64,000 nucleotides of DNA, taken from the NCBI GenBank assembly GCA_003508835.1, contig PUFA01000072.1, forward strand, positions 7,414,501 to 7,478,500. The letters are read 5' to 3'. Numbering within the stretch: the stretch's first letter is position 1; each line of letters begins with the position of its first letter. Below the pieces are notes generated by a model. That model was not told where the DNA came from, searched no databases, and was given only the letters and a program-made list of their open reading frames with translations. Shown here in pieces: positions 43,190 through 53,525 of this stretch. This stretch comes from Eonycteris spelaea (lineage: Eukaryota > Chordata > Mammalia > Chiroptera > Pteropodidae). The position numbers and the translations under genes were made by a program.

Positions 43190-43665
43190 CGATGAAAAAA
43201 AAGTTCAATCAGATTTGTAAAGGGCACGATTTACAAATCCGTCACATATTTTACTAGGCTTGGATTTACGGATTAGCCTGTAATACTTAGGCAGCTTTTT
43301 GTAATAAAACCCTGAGCCCAGGCCGCCTTGGGGGAGTGGGGAGCCGGAAGGGGCCTTCTCCCCCTATCTCGCTTTCATTTTCCCAGCATTTTTTGATCTC
43401 GGCAGCCCCATTAATCTGTGCTTTATCTGCCTATGGAGAAGGATTGAGCTCTTTATTGGATTTTTGTCAAGAATAAATGATTTAGTTTGGGATATTGTGG
43501 AAACGATTTTTGTGGTATTACACCATCTAATAAATGAAACAGCAGGGGATCAATTCCTTTCTTGCAATGTGTTCAACAGGCAGGGTGAAATATGCCCCAC
43601 AATTATTTGGTATTGCGCTCTATAGATATTTATAACTAAGTGTGACTGCATACATATGGGTCTGC
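43190..43665. promoter_or_regulatory. Strongest candidate conserved non-coding element
   Basis: About 475 bases of repeat-free AT-rich sequence between GC-rich flanks. It opens with a perfect 10-bp inverted repeat (GATTTGTAAA at 43212-43221, partner 43230-43239, 8-base spacer) and then carries 'ggatttacggattagcc', 'gccccattaatctgtgc', 'gaataaatgatttagtttgg', 'atctaataaatgaaacagc' and 'tagatatttataacta'. OTX/PITX-like GGATTA, TAAT and FOX/MEF2-like cores are dense. No coding frame. Regulatory function is inferred. Confidence 0.45.
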
Positions 43666-44084
43666 CCGGGCATGGCTACCTGTCGGGGAAGATGTGATCC
43701 ATCAGCTCTAAAGCGGGAGACGTGGGACCCGGGTGACAGGCTGGTCAGAAATGCAGATCGAGTTCACTTTAGCCGACAGTTCTGCGTGTTGGAGAGAAGG
43801 AGTCCGGCCTGGGGGTGAAGGCTGGGTGTGGGCGACGGCGTTTGCCAGAACCTTCGCCTGGCGGGATGGGAGGCAAACCCGGTGGCAGGGACAGCGTGGC
43901 CACCACAGGCCTGGAAAGCGCTAGGTCTGTCGAGACGCCATGCAGAGAAACCGGCGGCCCATCCCTCCGTGCCACTGCCCTCTCTCTCTCTGGACATCAC
44001 TTCAAGGGAAGATGTCTAGACGCACTTGGAGATGGAGCTGGCTTTCAGCCCAGGTAGGCTCATAAGGTTCGTATCCCTGGAGGC
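43666..44084. other. Unique intergenic sequence
   Basis: Short (CT)n at about 43979-43991. No feature recognised otherwise. Confidence 0.35.
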
Positions 44085-44170
44085 CCACAAATATTTATTG
44101 AGAGTCTATTATAGGACAGTGCTTAGCACAAGCCTGGCACGAAGTAGACCTTATACAGATATATGTTCAC
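44085..44170 (-). mobile_element. L2 LINE 3' end
   Basis: 'ccacaaatatttattgagag', 'tctattataggacagtgctt' and 'agcacaagcctggcacgaag' fit the reverse L2 terminus. Confidence 0.6.
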
Positions 44171-44559
44171 AGATCAACTGCTTAGCAGAAAGCTTTCAAG
44201 AGGCCTTGTCATTCTCCCCCACACACCTTCCTCACAGGTGGATACAGGGATGAGATGAGTAGGGGAGAGGAAGGGCTTATCGGCAGGAGTCAGCTGACAG
44301 GTGAGAAAATCACTTCTCCACCCTCTACACAAACCCAGACTCTACACAAAGAATAGAATTGCTCCAGAAGGGGAAGGTGGGTGTGGGAGGGGCCTGGCCT
44401 AGGCACCATGGGCCACACCCCACTGAGACACTTGTGTGGGAGCTGGCTGCTTACCCAGGTATTGCTCTCTGGACGCCGACACCTTGGCCAGATTGTTGAC
44501 GTGGTCCCTCCCGTCCACTGGAGCGATAGCACTATCAGAGGAGGCACTGTGCCTGCACC

Positions 44560-44650
44560 TCACCCCTGAACTTGGTGCCTGGTTTACGGGAAGTGTTTAG
44601 TAAATAGTCATCAGACGACCACCTGAAGGAATGAATGTCAATAGCCAGTT
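44560..44650 (+). mobile_element. L2 LINE 3' end
   Basis: 'cttggtgcctggtttacggg', 'aagtgtttagtaaatagtca' and 'gaaggaatgaatgtcaatag' fit the sense L2 terminus. Confidence 0.55.
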
Positions 44651-44704
44651 GGGGTTCTGGACCCCAGGCTTCACGGCCTTGGCAAAGAAATGACTGAGGA
44701 CCGC

Positions 44705-45052
44705 TGTCTCCGTCCATTTGGGCTGCTGTACCAAACGCCACAGGCTGGTGGTGCTATCGACAGCGGATACTCATATCACAGTCCTGGCGGATGCAAGTCT
44801 GAGCTTGACTCCTGCAAGGTCAGGCGAGGGCCGTCTCCTGGGTCCCCGACTTCTCTCTCGCGTCCTCACGTGGCTGAGGGGGCCGGGAGCTCTGTGGCTC
44901 CTTCTCTGAAAGGGCACCACCTGCTCCCTTCCACAAGGGTCCCACCCCCACGACCTAATCACCTCACGGAGGCCCCACCGCCTCCTCCCATCTCCTTGGG
45001 TGTTAGCGTTTCCACGTGCGGATTTGGGGGGAACGCATTCAGGTGACCGCGA
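44705..45052 (-). mobile_element. MLT1 LTR
   Basis: 'tgtctccgtccatttgggct', 'gctgtaccaaacgccacagg', 'cccacgacctaatcacctca' and 'cgcattcaggtgaccgc' give reverse MLT1 order with both ends. Confidence 0.85.
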
Positions 45053-46479
45053 TCGTGGACGCTACACCCTGCATGCAGAGTTCACTCTATATCCTCGCTG
45101 GTTTCAAGAAACTAGAGGGGCTACGCACAGCAAGTTCCGCTACCAGGACACCCCCTGCCTCTCTCGGGGACAGTGATAACCTCAGCCAACCGGGCTGTGC
45201 CAGGCTGGCCCGCCGCGGTCCTCTGAGGCCCCCGTGTTATCCGATGCGCACGGTCTGGGATCGTCCTTCTGCTTCTGTGCCAGGCCGCGGTTCCTCGGGC
45301 TTTGCCCCTGTCCACACACTCGAGGAGCGTCTGGTCTGCGGATGCCGAGTTCTTCAGGGGCGTAATTTGCTTGACAGGCTCTGCCTCCCCGCCATATGTT
45401 CTGTAAATGTTGGCAGTGCCAGTCAGACCCTAGCACTCGCAGTCTCTCTAGCCCGAGTGTTTTATTTTCGTCCTGTTTTGGATCGTCTTCACGGGCTGTG
45501 TTTTCTCTGCCACCGTCGGGATTCTTGGAGCTCGGTGGTGACGGGAGGGGAGTCGTAAGTGTCTGGCACGAAGAGTCGCTTCTGCTTGGAGTTCGCCTGG
45601 AAGAAGGCTCCCCATCCCTGCCCCCACCTGGCAAAGAAATATCGATGTTCTGAGGGTGCCCGTGTAACCGATTACAAACGTCATCGTCGATTCCCGCCCC
45701 TTCCTGACGATGACGGCTCAGAAGTTTGACAGCTTGTGACGTCTAGTCATGTGGACGCGTCGTGGGCAGAAGCAAGATGTGGCCCAATGGTGGGGCCTGG
45801 GGTTGAGGCTGGGGCCCTCTGGGGCCATTCGCCCAAGCTCCCAGCCAGGGGCAGTTGGACAACGTTTCATGGTAGCTCTTAAGGCTGACTTCAGGGTGTT
45901 GACTCGGGTCTTGACCTTGAGCCCCTCAGGGTCTCGACTTGCTCGGTGGCCTTCTGACCAGCTGGACGTGGGAAGGCGTCAAGCAACCGCTCGCATCTCT
46001 GCCACAGGCCCCTTTGAAAGCCCTTCGATCTGATGCCGCCGTAGCGAGACGGTTCTTCCCACGCCAGCGCGGTGAGAGTTCGCCCTCAGAGGGCGTTGCC
46101 ACGCCTGTCGGGAAACGAGCGAGCGCTCCTGCATCGCAGCAGAGGGCAAGGCTGTCCTTCTGGTCCGCGCGATGGCCGGGGCTCGCTGACCAGCACGGAG
46201 GCGCCCCTTTCTCCCACGTTCCACAACCCAGGCAGCAGAGAGTCCTGGCGTCCCTACTCCGAACTTTCCAGAGTCCCACTACCATTCCTTTCCGTTTCTA
46301 CCGCTGCTCCTCGGGCTGAGCCCACACCACCTCTGGCTGGGTTTCTCACGCCATCCCTGCCCCTGGCAGCCAGAGCAGCCCACCCGCCGCTCAAACCCCA
46401 CGCACGGGGCCGGAGTGACCCGCCCCGCCCCAACGCTCAGCCCCGCCAGCCGCGCTGTCCCCCCTCGGCAGTGCGCCCA
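45053..46479. other. CpG-rich unique sequence
   Basis: No repeat recognised over most of it. CpG is frequent throughout. Frames on both strands overlap. The CRE-like cluster at 45679-45744 is listed separately. Confidence 0.4.
45679..45744. promoter_or_regulatory. CRE-like half-site cluster with inverted repeat
   Basis: CGTCATCGTC at 45679-45688 is perfectly complementary to 45706-45715. Each arm carries a TGACG/CGTCA half-site for CREB/ATF factors. A third near-CRE, TGACGTCT (seven of eight bases of TGACGTCA), lies at 45737-45744. Confidence 0.45.
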
Positions 46480-46612
46480 AACATCCAGACGTGCTCCTGC
46501 CTCAGGGCCCTCGCTTTGGCTGTTCCTGCTGCCTGGGAGGCTTTTCCCACCGAGACCTGCATGGCCGACTTCTTTAACTGCCTCGAAGTGTTTCCTCAAA
46601 CAGCAGGCAGCC
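46480..46612 (+). mobile_element. L2 LINE, first part
   Basis: 'cctcagggccctcgctttgg', 'ctgttcctgctgcctgggag' and 'ctgcctcgaagtgtttcctc' are sense L2. It resumes after a MIR at about 46870. Confidence 0.7.
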
Positions 46613-46860
46613 TTGTGTAGAGGACAAGCGGACAGCCTGGAGCCACACCGCCCGGGGGGCTCAAGGCCCTTTTCTGCCACTTGCCAGCCACCGGCCACTG
46701 CAGGCGTCATTTCCCTCCTCTGTGCCTCGCTTTTCTTGTCTGTAAAACGTGGACAGTGACATTTACTCACGGAGTTACAGTGAGGATTACATGACCTCCT
46801 GTTTGTAAAGTACTCAGAGCCTGACATAGAGAACGTGTGAAATAAGCGACTACTAAAAAA
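46613..46860 (+). mobile_element. MIR SINE nested in L2
   Basis: 'ggacagcctggagccacacc', 'ttttctgccacttgccagcc', 'ctctgtgcctcgcttttctt' and 'gtaaaacgtggacagtgaca' run through the whole MIR. An A-rich tract follows at 46853-46876. Confidence 0.85.
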
Positions 46861-46869
46861 AAAAAAAAG

Positions 46870-47195
46870 AAAAAATCGGAAGAGGCGGGACCTGGCCACA
46901 CTAAACGTGCAGTCAGCTCCTCACGCCACCCCCCGCCACTCCCGATCTCCCTTCTCTGCTGGCCTTTGGCTTTTCTCCCACCGCACACATCACCTCTGAC
47001 GTACCGCATAATTCACCTACTGCTTAGGCTTATTATCTACGATCTGTCTCCCCCACCCGGAATGGCTAGAACATAAGCTCTAAGAAGTCAGAAACATTGG
47101 TTTGGCTCACTGAGGTGCGCGCCCCTCCCCGCCCCATGCGTAAAGCGTGCCTGGCACACAGTAGGCTTTCAACCACTAATGGAGTTCCTCGCCCC
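46870..47195 (+). mobile_element. L2 LINE, continuation
   Basis: 'gcttattatctacgatctgt', 'ctcccccacccggaatggct', 'agaacataagctctaagaag' and 'gcgtgcctggcacacagtag' are the L2 3' end following the nested MIR. Confidence 0.7.
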
Positions 47196-47394
47196 CATAG
47201 TATAACCATTTTCCTTACTTTTAAAAGAAAAAGCATGGTTTTTTTTTCTGATGTTCGTATTTAGTAAAATGTGTCGAGAGGCTCCCGTGGTGGGAAGCCA
47301 GACGCGGCAGAGACCCCCCCCCCCGTGGAACAAAAGGCAATTCGCTGAAATCCTGGGCCTTCAGGTGGGCTCCTCCGAGAGCTAATCACGTGTG

Positions 47395-47865
47395 TGAAGA
47401 TCCTGGGGCTGAGGTAACAAATGACCACAAACTTAGTGGCTTAAAACAGCACAGACCTTTTATCTTACAGTTTGGGGGATAAGAAGTCCAAAACGGATCT
47501 TCGGGGACTGAAATTAAGGTGTCTACCGAGCCGTGTGCCTTTCCGGAGGCTCCAGGGAAGAACCTGCTTCTCGCCTTTTCCGGTCCCGAGGGGCTACCTG
47601 CACCCCTTGGCGTGTGGCCCCTTCCAGCCAAGCAGTCACGTCACTCTGACCTCTGCTTCCTTCGTCACATCTCCTTCTCCAGACCCTGCGACCACACCCT
47701 GTGACCCAGCTGGATAAGCCGGGACCACCTCCCCATCTCGGGAGTTTAAATTTAATCACATGTGCAAAGTCCCCGTTACGATGAAGATGAAATATTCACG
47801 GGTTTCAGGGATTAGCACACAGACATCTTTGGGGAACAATTATTCTGCAGACCACATAGAGATTC
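47395..47865 (-). mobile_element. MLT1 LTR, near full length
   Basis: 'ggctgaggtaacaaatgacc', 'cacaaacttagtggcttaaa', 'ctgacctctgcttccttcgt' and 'gggaacaattattctgcaga' follow reverse order over about 470 bases. Confidence 0.9.
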
Positions 47866-47907
47866 AAGTAGAAGTCATTTATTTGGTAGGTGAGTCCAGA
47901 AAATACT

Positions 47908-48021
47908 ATTTCATCAAACCTTAATTACCTCCCTAACGGCCTTATCTCCAAATGCAGTCACACTGGGGACTAAGACTTCAACATCTGAATATGGGGGGAA
48001 CACAATTTAGTCCATGACAGG
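47908..48021 (-). mobile_element. MLT1 LTR fragment
   Basis: 'cttatctccaaatgcagtca', 'cactggggactaagacttca' and 'aacacaatttagtccatgac' match the 5' part of another MLT1 in the same orientation. Confidence 0.75.
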
Positions 48022-48135
48022 GACTCTCCCAGGGAACTTGGTAAAAAGATCCCAAGGTCCAGGCTTTTGCCCACTTCTGGGGTCGTGGATCTGGGGGCCA
48101 TGCTGCCGCCCACCGGATTTGGAGAAGCACCAGGA
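48022..48135. mobile_element. Possible MER20-like remnant
   Basis: 'gggactctcccagggaactt', 'ggtaaaaagatcccaaggtc' and 'atttggagaagcacc' weakly resemble a MER20-type element. Confidence 0.3.
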
Positions 48136-48329
48136 CAGAACACGCGCCCTCGTCGTCCCCACCAAAGGTGACATTGGTTGAGGGCTACCGGGGTCGCTTA
48201 CTCTCCGGCTCTTCTGGCCTGTGTCTACCTTGCTTCCTCAACCAAAAAAAAAGCCCTGGAGAGAAAGGTCACCGGCATTGGCGTATGTGGCACGCAGAGG
48301 GGAGAGCAGGGAAAAGTGTGGTCGAGTGT

Positions 48330-49130
48330 CCTGCGCTGAACGTGAACTGATCGTGTGTTCAGAAAAAAATTTTAATTTTAATAAGATAACAAATTTAATA
48401 AGAAAAGTAACCCGGTTTCCCCAACGTAAAATAATCCTAACAATAACGTGCGTATATATAATTTTATCCCATTATGTCGTTTTACTGTTAAAATTCATAT
48501 GTATATAAATACACATATCTATATATGTTTGTACATTTGCATATAATATTATGCAAATGTGTGACTTGCATACAATATTATGCGAATGTGTGTACAGGTA
48601 TACACGTGTATAGCACATGTGCACAGAGGTTTAGATATTACACGCACACATTACACATGATGCTCTGGAGACCAAACACCAAATGACAAATAATGGTTAT
48701 GGCAGGGAACAACTTTCAGGCCTATATAATTTGAATTTATTATTTTTTTGTATAATTAGAATTTATTTCTACATGGAAAATGCCCCATTTTGAACTTTAA
48801 AAGGTTTTTAGAATAATGAAAAAAAAAACTTAATAGGAAAAAGGCCCATTGCAGGGAATATGGAAAATCCAAAAGCGTAAAAAAAGGAAACCTTTGCTAT
48901 ATTTCTTTCTTTTCTGCTTTCAACATATATTATGTGGCTTATATTGAATATGCAGTTCTAAGTCCTATTTTTTTATACTTACTATTATATTGTAAGCATT
49001 TTCCATGTCATTACATTTTCTTTGCATATATATATTTTTGTAATGGCTGCATGATGTTCCTTCGTGGATATGTCATCATTTATTCGTTCACCTGCCCATT
49101 AATTCCCCTCCTCATTGCCCATTAATACCT
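48330..49130 (-). mobile_element. AT-rich block, L1/HAL1-like antisense remnant
   Basis: From about 48900 'gtaagcattttccatgtcat', 'aatggctgcatgatgttcct' and 'gtggatatgtcatcatttat' match the antisense of a LINE-1/HAL1 3' region. The AT-rich first half may belong to the same insertion but is less clear. Confidence 0.5.
48537..48594. repeat. 29-bp tandem duplication with POU octamer
   Basis: Two 29-base units, 48537-48565 and 48566-48594, differ at about three positions. Each contains a dyad around TAATATTA. The first has a perfect octamer ATGCAAAT and the second ATGCGAAT. Confidence 0.85.
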
Positions 49131-50071
49131 TAAGTACCTCGATGAGAAATTGTGGCTTTCAGAGTCCCCGGTCAATGAATGTATATCTGGAACATTTCAG
49201 AGAATATCAAAGTCACTACTTCATTAATATAAAGAGGGCACAGACCAAAGCAGATCAATATCTTCATGGCGCATTCTTGAAAGAGCAGAAGCATCGTGAC
49301 CTCCCCTAAGTCACTCATGTCATCTTACTCAGGTTTGCATGTCCTCACCTCCCCACCCCACCTTCCTGTTTCCTGGCAGGTGTCTTGAGCAGAGCCAACC
49401 GGCCTATTAGTTCATGGAAAAAAAAAAAAAAAAGTTGAGGATAAAAATAACGTTGGTATATGAGCTTAATAGTTTTCCAGAAATAGACCGTCCTAGGCTT
49501 CCCAGCTTGTCCCTAGGTAGGAGAATGCATCGTTTGCCTGCCAAAGACGGTTTGTGGGTTGGACCGGAAGTGCCAGGAGACAGTGGGAGAGAAGAGAGAA
49601 GAGGGGCCCCCATCCTTTTAATGGGATTTCTCAGCAAAATACCGATGCTTCTGCAGCCGCCCTGGTGGACGCGGTGGGCCTGGAGGCTGGGGAGTGGCTG
49701 GCCCGGGGACGGTCCTCCCCTGCAGCGTGGCATTGTACATCTAGCTGGTGACTGTGACTCTGCATTTCTGGTGGCACTGACCTGTTCTGGTTTGGTATCG
49801 ATACAGTGACCAAGGTAATTCTAAAACAGCTCTCCCGCCTTCCGAGCAAAATATTCTGCATGGAGCAGGATCTGGGAGAAGAGGTTAATGGAGGGTTGAC
49901 TCGCAATCTTAGGTTCGCGAAAAAGAGGAATCAGTGGAGGCCTTTTGCAACAGTTATTTACCTCAAAGCTTTAGGCTCTCCGCTGGGTGGATTGAGCGAG
50001 CTGCCTCCTGCCCCATTCCATCCTAATCATGGGAGCCAACTCCCTGTCTGTCTACTCTCCATCTACCGATC

Positions 50072-50072
<1 letters not shown>
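49131..50072. other. Unique sequence with A run
   Basis: An A run of about 16 bases lies at 49419-49434. TTCGCGAA at about 49913 is an E2F-like palindrome. No gene recognised. Confidence 0.4.
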
Positions 50073-50122
<50 letters not shown>

Positions 50123-50153
50123 ATCTACCTACCTACCTACCTACCTACCTACC
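50073..50153. repeat. Compound tetranucleotide microsatellite
   Basis: (TCTA)n at 50073-50122 is followed by (CTAC)n at 50124-50153, joined by a short TCAT break. Followed by 'ttggttcggtttctctggag' (about 50183-50202), the end of the MaLR-like element type seen at 7793. Confidence 0.9.
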
Positions 50154-50299
50154 TATCTCTCTATCATTCTATATCTACTGTTGGTTCGGTTTCTCTGGAG
50201 ACCTCTACCATACATATTTCCCCTTCAAATCAATGTGACTTTGAAGGTGGCACACAGTGATTCATGACTTATTAGATGGAGCATTTAGCGACCACACCA

Positions 50300-50472
50300 A
50301 CAGTTCTCAGACTTGAGTGTGGTGACAAATCACCAGCTGGGCCCTGCCCAGCCTTTCTGATTCTGTGGGTCCAGGGCAGGGCCTGAGAATGTGCATTTCT
50401 AACAAGTTCTCTGGCGATGCTGCTGATCTGGGGACCACACGTGGAGGACTCTGGACCACACTGACTTCTCAG
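50300..50472 (+). mobile_element. MER20 hAT-Charlie element
   Basis: 'acagttctcagacttgagtg', 'cagcctttctgattctgtgg', 'tgagaatgtgcatttctaac', 'aagttctctggcgatgctgc' and 'tgatctggggaccacacgtg' give a nearly complete MER20. Confidence 0.85.
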
Positions 50473-50479
50473 ACTGGAA

Positions 50480-50665
50480 TTCACCTACAAGGTGCCCACC
50501 CTGTGTGAGGGACATTTTTTTTCCCCACCACAACTCAGCAAAGCTAGATTCTTCCCATTCTTCGCAGATGAAGGTAGTGATGCTCAGACAAGGTACATGA
50601 CTCGCGCAAGGTCATGTGACTTGCAGGTGCCAGAGCGCGTTGTGAACTCTGACCTCCGGGTGTCA
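50480..50665 (-). mobile_element. MIR SINE
   Basis: 'cttcgcagatgaaggtagtg', 'atgctcagacaaggtacatg' and 'cgcaaggtcatgtgacttgc' fit reverse MIR. Confidence 0.7.
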
Positions 50666-51589
50666 GTTTACAGGGTTCCGCTTTCTCCGTTGCTTTTGGA
50701 ATCCGATTTGGGGATAGAAACAGCCCCAGGAAGAGCCCGAAGAGGAGAAGGAACCTGTCTGGGGACGGTGTCTCCCGGCAGATAAGAGACCTTCATGTGG
50801 GATGGTTCCTGTAGGCATAATAGAAACACACCCGATAGGAGGTCCAGAGGGGCTCAGGCAGCTGACAGCAGAGTCAGGACAGCGCCCGTCATACACCTTC
50901 CCTGGCGACCATCTAGGGCTATGAGGAGGGATGCAGATCTCAGGTCTGGGCAGCTCCCTGTGGCCAGGAGTGGCCCCCAGTGGCCTGAGACCCCCAACTG
51001 AGCTGAAGATGAGCTGTTCCTCAGCCCTTCCTCCACCTCGCCCTTCCTCCCAGCCGCCTGTTAGCAGGAGAGCAGCACTTATCCAAAGGAAAGGCCTGAC
51101 ACTGAGCTGCAGTTCTGACAAATAAGACACAAATGCACGAGGCGCCAAGAGGTCCACTGTCCACTCACTGCTGCTGGTTCTAGTAAGAAACAGCAGGGAC
51201 TGGGGGGCTTTGGCAGAAAGGAGGCGGCCCCTCACTGGATGTCACTCTACCAGCCTTTCGTCTGCAAGGAGCCTGGAGGTGCTTCGTGAGCCAGGCCTGG
51301 GTCCGGAGCGTCGGCAGACCCCACCCTTCCCACCAGTTCTTAATCTCCCCCGCAGGGTTGCGAGACTCTCCCCAGCCCTGGTTCCAAATGCCTCCAGGAT
51401 GCTGATTTGCATCTGATTTGCATGCTGGGTCCGGAGCGCCCCTCCTCCCCTCCAGCCCCCTTCTCTGTCAGGTTGAGTCGGAGCAAGCCCATGACTGAAC
51501 CAGGAGAGAGGCGTCACCATCTTTCCTACCCCGGTGACTCGTGACCCCACAGACAGCACGGCAGGGCTGATGGAGCAGAAGGAGTTGAT
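50666..51589. other. Unique sequence with tandem octamers
   Basis: No repeat recognised beyond the octamer pair at 51403-51423. No gene. Confidence 0.35.
51403..51423. promoter_or_regulatory. Tandem POU octamer pair
   Basis: ATTTGCAT occurs at 51405-51412 and 51416-51423 inside a tandem 11-base unit TGATTTGCATC. The 11-base spacing puts both sites on about the same helical face. The octamer is the classic OCT/POU binding site. Confidence 0.6.
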
Positions 51590-51728
51590 GGCGGCTCAAC
51601 TGTCACGTGGGGGTCGTGTTGAAGTGCAGATTCTGATGCATCGGGCCCGGTGTGGGCCCAGAGCTGGCATTTTTAACAAGCTCCCGGGTGCTGCTGGTCC
51701 CACGCTGCGCTTGTGCAGCAAGGCTGAG
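51590..51728 (+). mobile_element. MER20 hAT-Charlie element
   Basis: 'gtgcagattctgatgcatcg', 'agctggcatttttaacaagc' and 'tcccgggtgctgctggtccc' are in MER20 order. Confidence 0.75.
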
Positions 51729-51734
51729 TGAGGG

Positions 51735-51870
51735 GCAGTGATTCTCCGACACGGCCCTTGTTGAAATCTCCTGGTCGTGTTAGCAATACTGACGCCAGAG
51801 CTTCTGATCTCATTGTCTGGCCTTGGCATCAGGTGGTTCCGCCACGCAGCAAGTTCGGGCCGCCCTGCTG
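51735..51870 (+). mobile_element. Second MER20-like element
   Basis: 'gcagtgattctccgacacgg', 'agagcttctgatctcattgt' and 'ctggccttggcatcaggtgg' resemble MER20 in the same orientation, directly after the copy at 51590. Confidence 0.5.
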
Positions 51871-52654
51871 CAGAGAATGGAGTCTGGCCGTGCGGACAGA
51901 CAGACCGGGGCTCAAGTGCATGATCCAGCGAACGTCCACGTATCCACCTGTAGAACGGATCGCTAATAACAGTACCGCCTTCCCACCGCAAGGAGGATAC
52001 AGGCGACTCGGAACATCACAGAGTAAGCCCCCGGCCACCTGCACGAGTGTTGAAAACCAGGTTGGTACAGGAGAAAAGGCCGTTCCCTCATCGGGGTGCT
52101 GGGTGGTGAGGCGGAGGGCGCCCCGGCTGCATTTGCAGCCTGACGTGTTGGGTGCTGGGTCAGGGTCTTCTCTGCGAGGCAAGGAGAGAAGGGATTTGGG
52201 GAAGGTGGTTTCTTCCTGGTGAAAAAGCATCATCACCCCCCTTGTTAATCGAACTCCCTTCCTCGGCAGAGAGGGTGCAGAGGGAGAGAACACGTGCATT
52301 CCACAGAAGGGCATCTGTCAGTTCCCCGCTCGGAGGGGAATTGAAATCGCGCCTCACACCTCTGGCGAAGCTGACACGTGTGGCCCCTGCCAACCCGTCG
52401 CCCGGCTCCCCCCACGCGGCGGCCGACGCTGCGGCTCTGTCTCCCAGGGCCTGCAGCTGTCTCCCTCCCCGACAGAGGGGGCCCCCCACCCCCGGCCCCA
52501 AAGAGAGAGCCCTCCTGCAAATAGCATTTAAAAAACAAGAACGAAAAACAAAAGACAAGCGGCTGGGGAGAGGAGGAGAGGGCAGGGGAGGGGCGGGCCG
52601 CCAGGCTGGCTGGGCCGCCGTCCTCCAGTTTGTCAGCCTGCACCTAGGGACCCC
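51871..52654. other. GC-rich unique sequence
   Basis: An A-rich patch at 52525-52556 is the only interruption. No gene recognised. Confidence 0.4.
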
Positions 52655-52905
52655 GTGACATTCACGGAGCGTGTGGGGAGGCAGGGGGTTCGTGGGCCCA
52701 GGGCGGAGAGTCGTCTGAAGATGACATGGCTAAGAAAGCGTCGCGTAAAGGTCTGGAAGGTAAAAGCCACTTCTGGGCCCGCGCGGCTCCTTGGGCCGGC
52801 AATGAGATGAGTTATTACCCAGGGAAATGAAACGGCGAAGAAATTCAAAAGCAAAGCTGAGGGAGGTTACACTCCATTTTTACAAGGGAGCTGGTGATTT
52901 ATGAA
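52655..52905. promoter_or_regulatory. Candidate conserved non-coding element
   Basis: Repeat-free: 'gtctgaagatgacatggcta', 'ggcaatgagatgagttatta', 'cccagggaaatgaaacggcg' and 'ggtgatttatgaag'. A change from GC-rich flanks. Function inferred. Confidence 0.3.
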
Positions 52906-53087
52906 GTGCCCTCTCTCCTCGCCTCCTGGGGCTCCATCGGCCCTCCTTGTCCTCAGTCCTCACACATAGACCAGCCCCTGAGCCTCTGGGCTCATACCTC
53001 CCACCCCCTGAATTGCCTCTGTCTGTTCTCTGTTCCCTCCCCCCGACCCCGCCATTCCCAATGGGAACAGAAAGCTGAAATCGGGCT

Positions 53088-53225
53088 GAAATTTGGGACA
53101 ATTGGTATCGAGAGTTAAGTCCCTGAGGAATGGCCACAAGGAAATTTGTCTTCCTAAGAAGTCCATTCCGACCTTTGAGCCAACAAATTACAAGTCTAAC
53201 CGGCTCAGAATAGGCAATCAGGCTG
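53088..53225. promoter_or_regulatory. Candidate regulatory block
   Basis: 'gggacaattggtatcgagag', 'ggccacaaggaaatttgtct' and 'gccaacaaattacaagtcta' form a compact AT-richer stretch. CAATTG and ATTACAAG are SOX/homeodomain-like. Inference only. Confidence 0.25.
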
Positions 53226-53478
53226 TGGAGTGTGGCACCGGGCGGGGGGCGGCTCCTGTGGAGAGTGACAATCAACTCAGCCTTTCAGGGGCAGCCCGGT
53301 GCCTTCAGAAAGCTGCCTCTGCTGTGGGAAGCTTGCTGGCTACGTTTTCATCCTCCCTGTCTGTTCCAATCCCCCTTGAGCTCCATTCCCCAAACCCTGG
53401 CCCTCTCTGTCGGGGCTCCCCTCCTTCTGTGCCTAAAGCCATCAAGCCCCTATGCCTGACCTCATTGCCTGTTTCCAG

Positions 53479-53525
53479 GGTGACGGGCCAGTGATGTCAC
53501 TCATGGAGGCCCCATGAGCCTTCAG
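53479..53525 (+). other. Possible 47-nt exon (non-coding)
   Basis: A polypyrimidine-type acceptor (cattgcctgtttccag, ending at 53478) and a strong donor (TTCAG|GTGAGT at 53525/53526) bracket 47 bases. All three frames contain stops, so if spliced it would be untranslated or terminal. It lies about 250 bases upstream of the CpG-rich island at 53770. Confidence 0.2.

Noticed and set aside
48934..49125. Hydrophobic 63-codon frame resembling a membrane protein
   Set aside because: AT-rich antisense LINE remnant; hydrophobicity follows from T-rich codons.
50073..50153. Possible CRISPR-like array
   Set aside because: Tetranucleotide microsatellite without spacers, and the window is mammalian.
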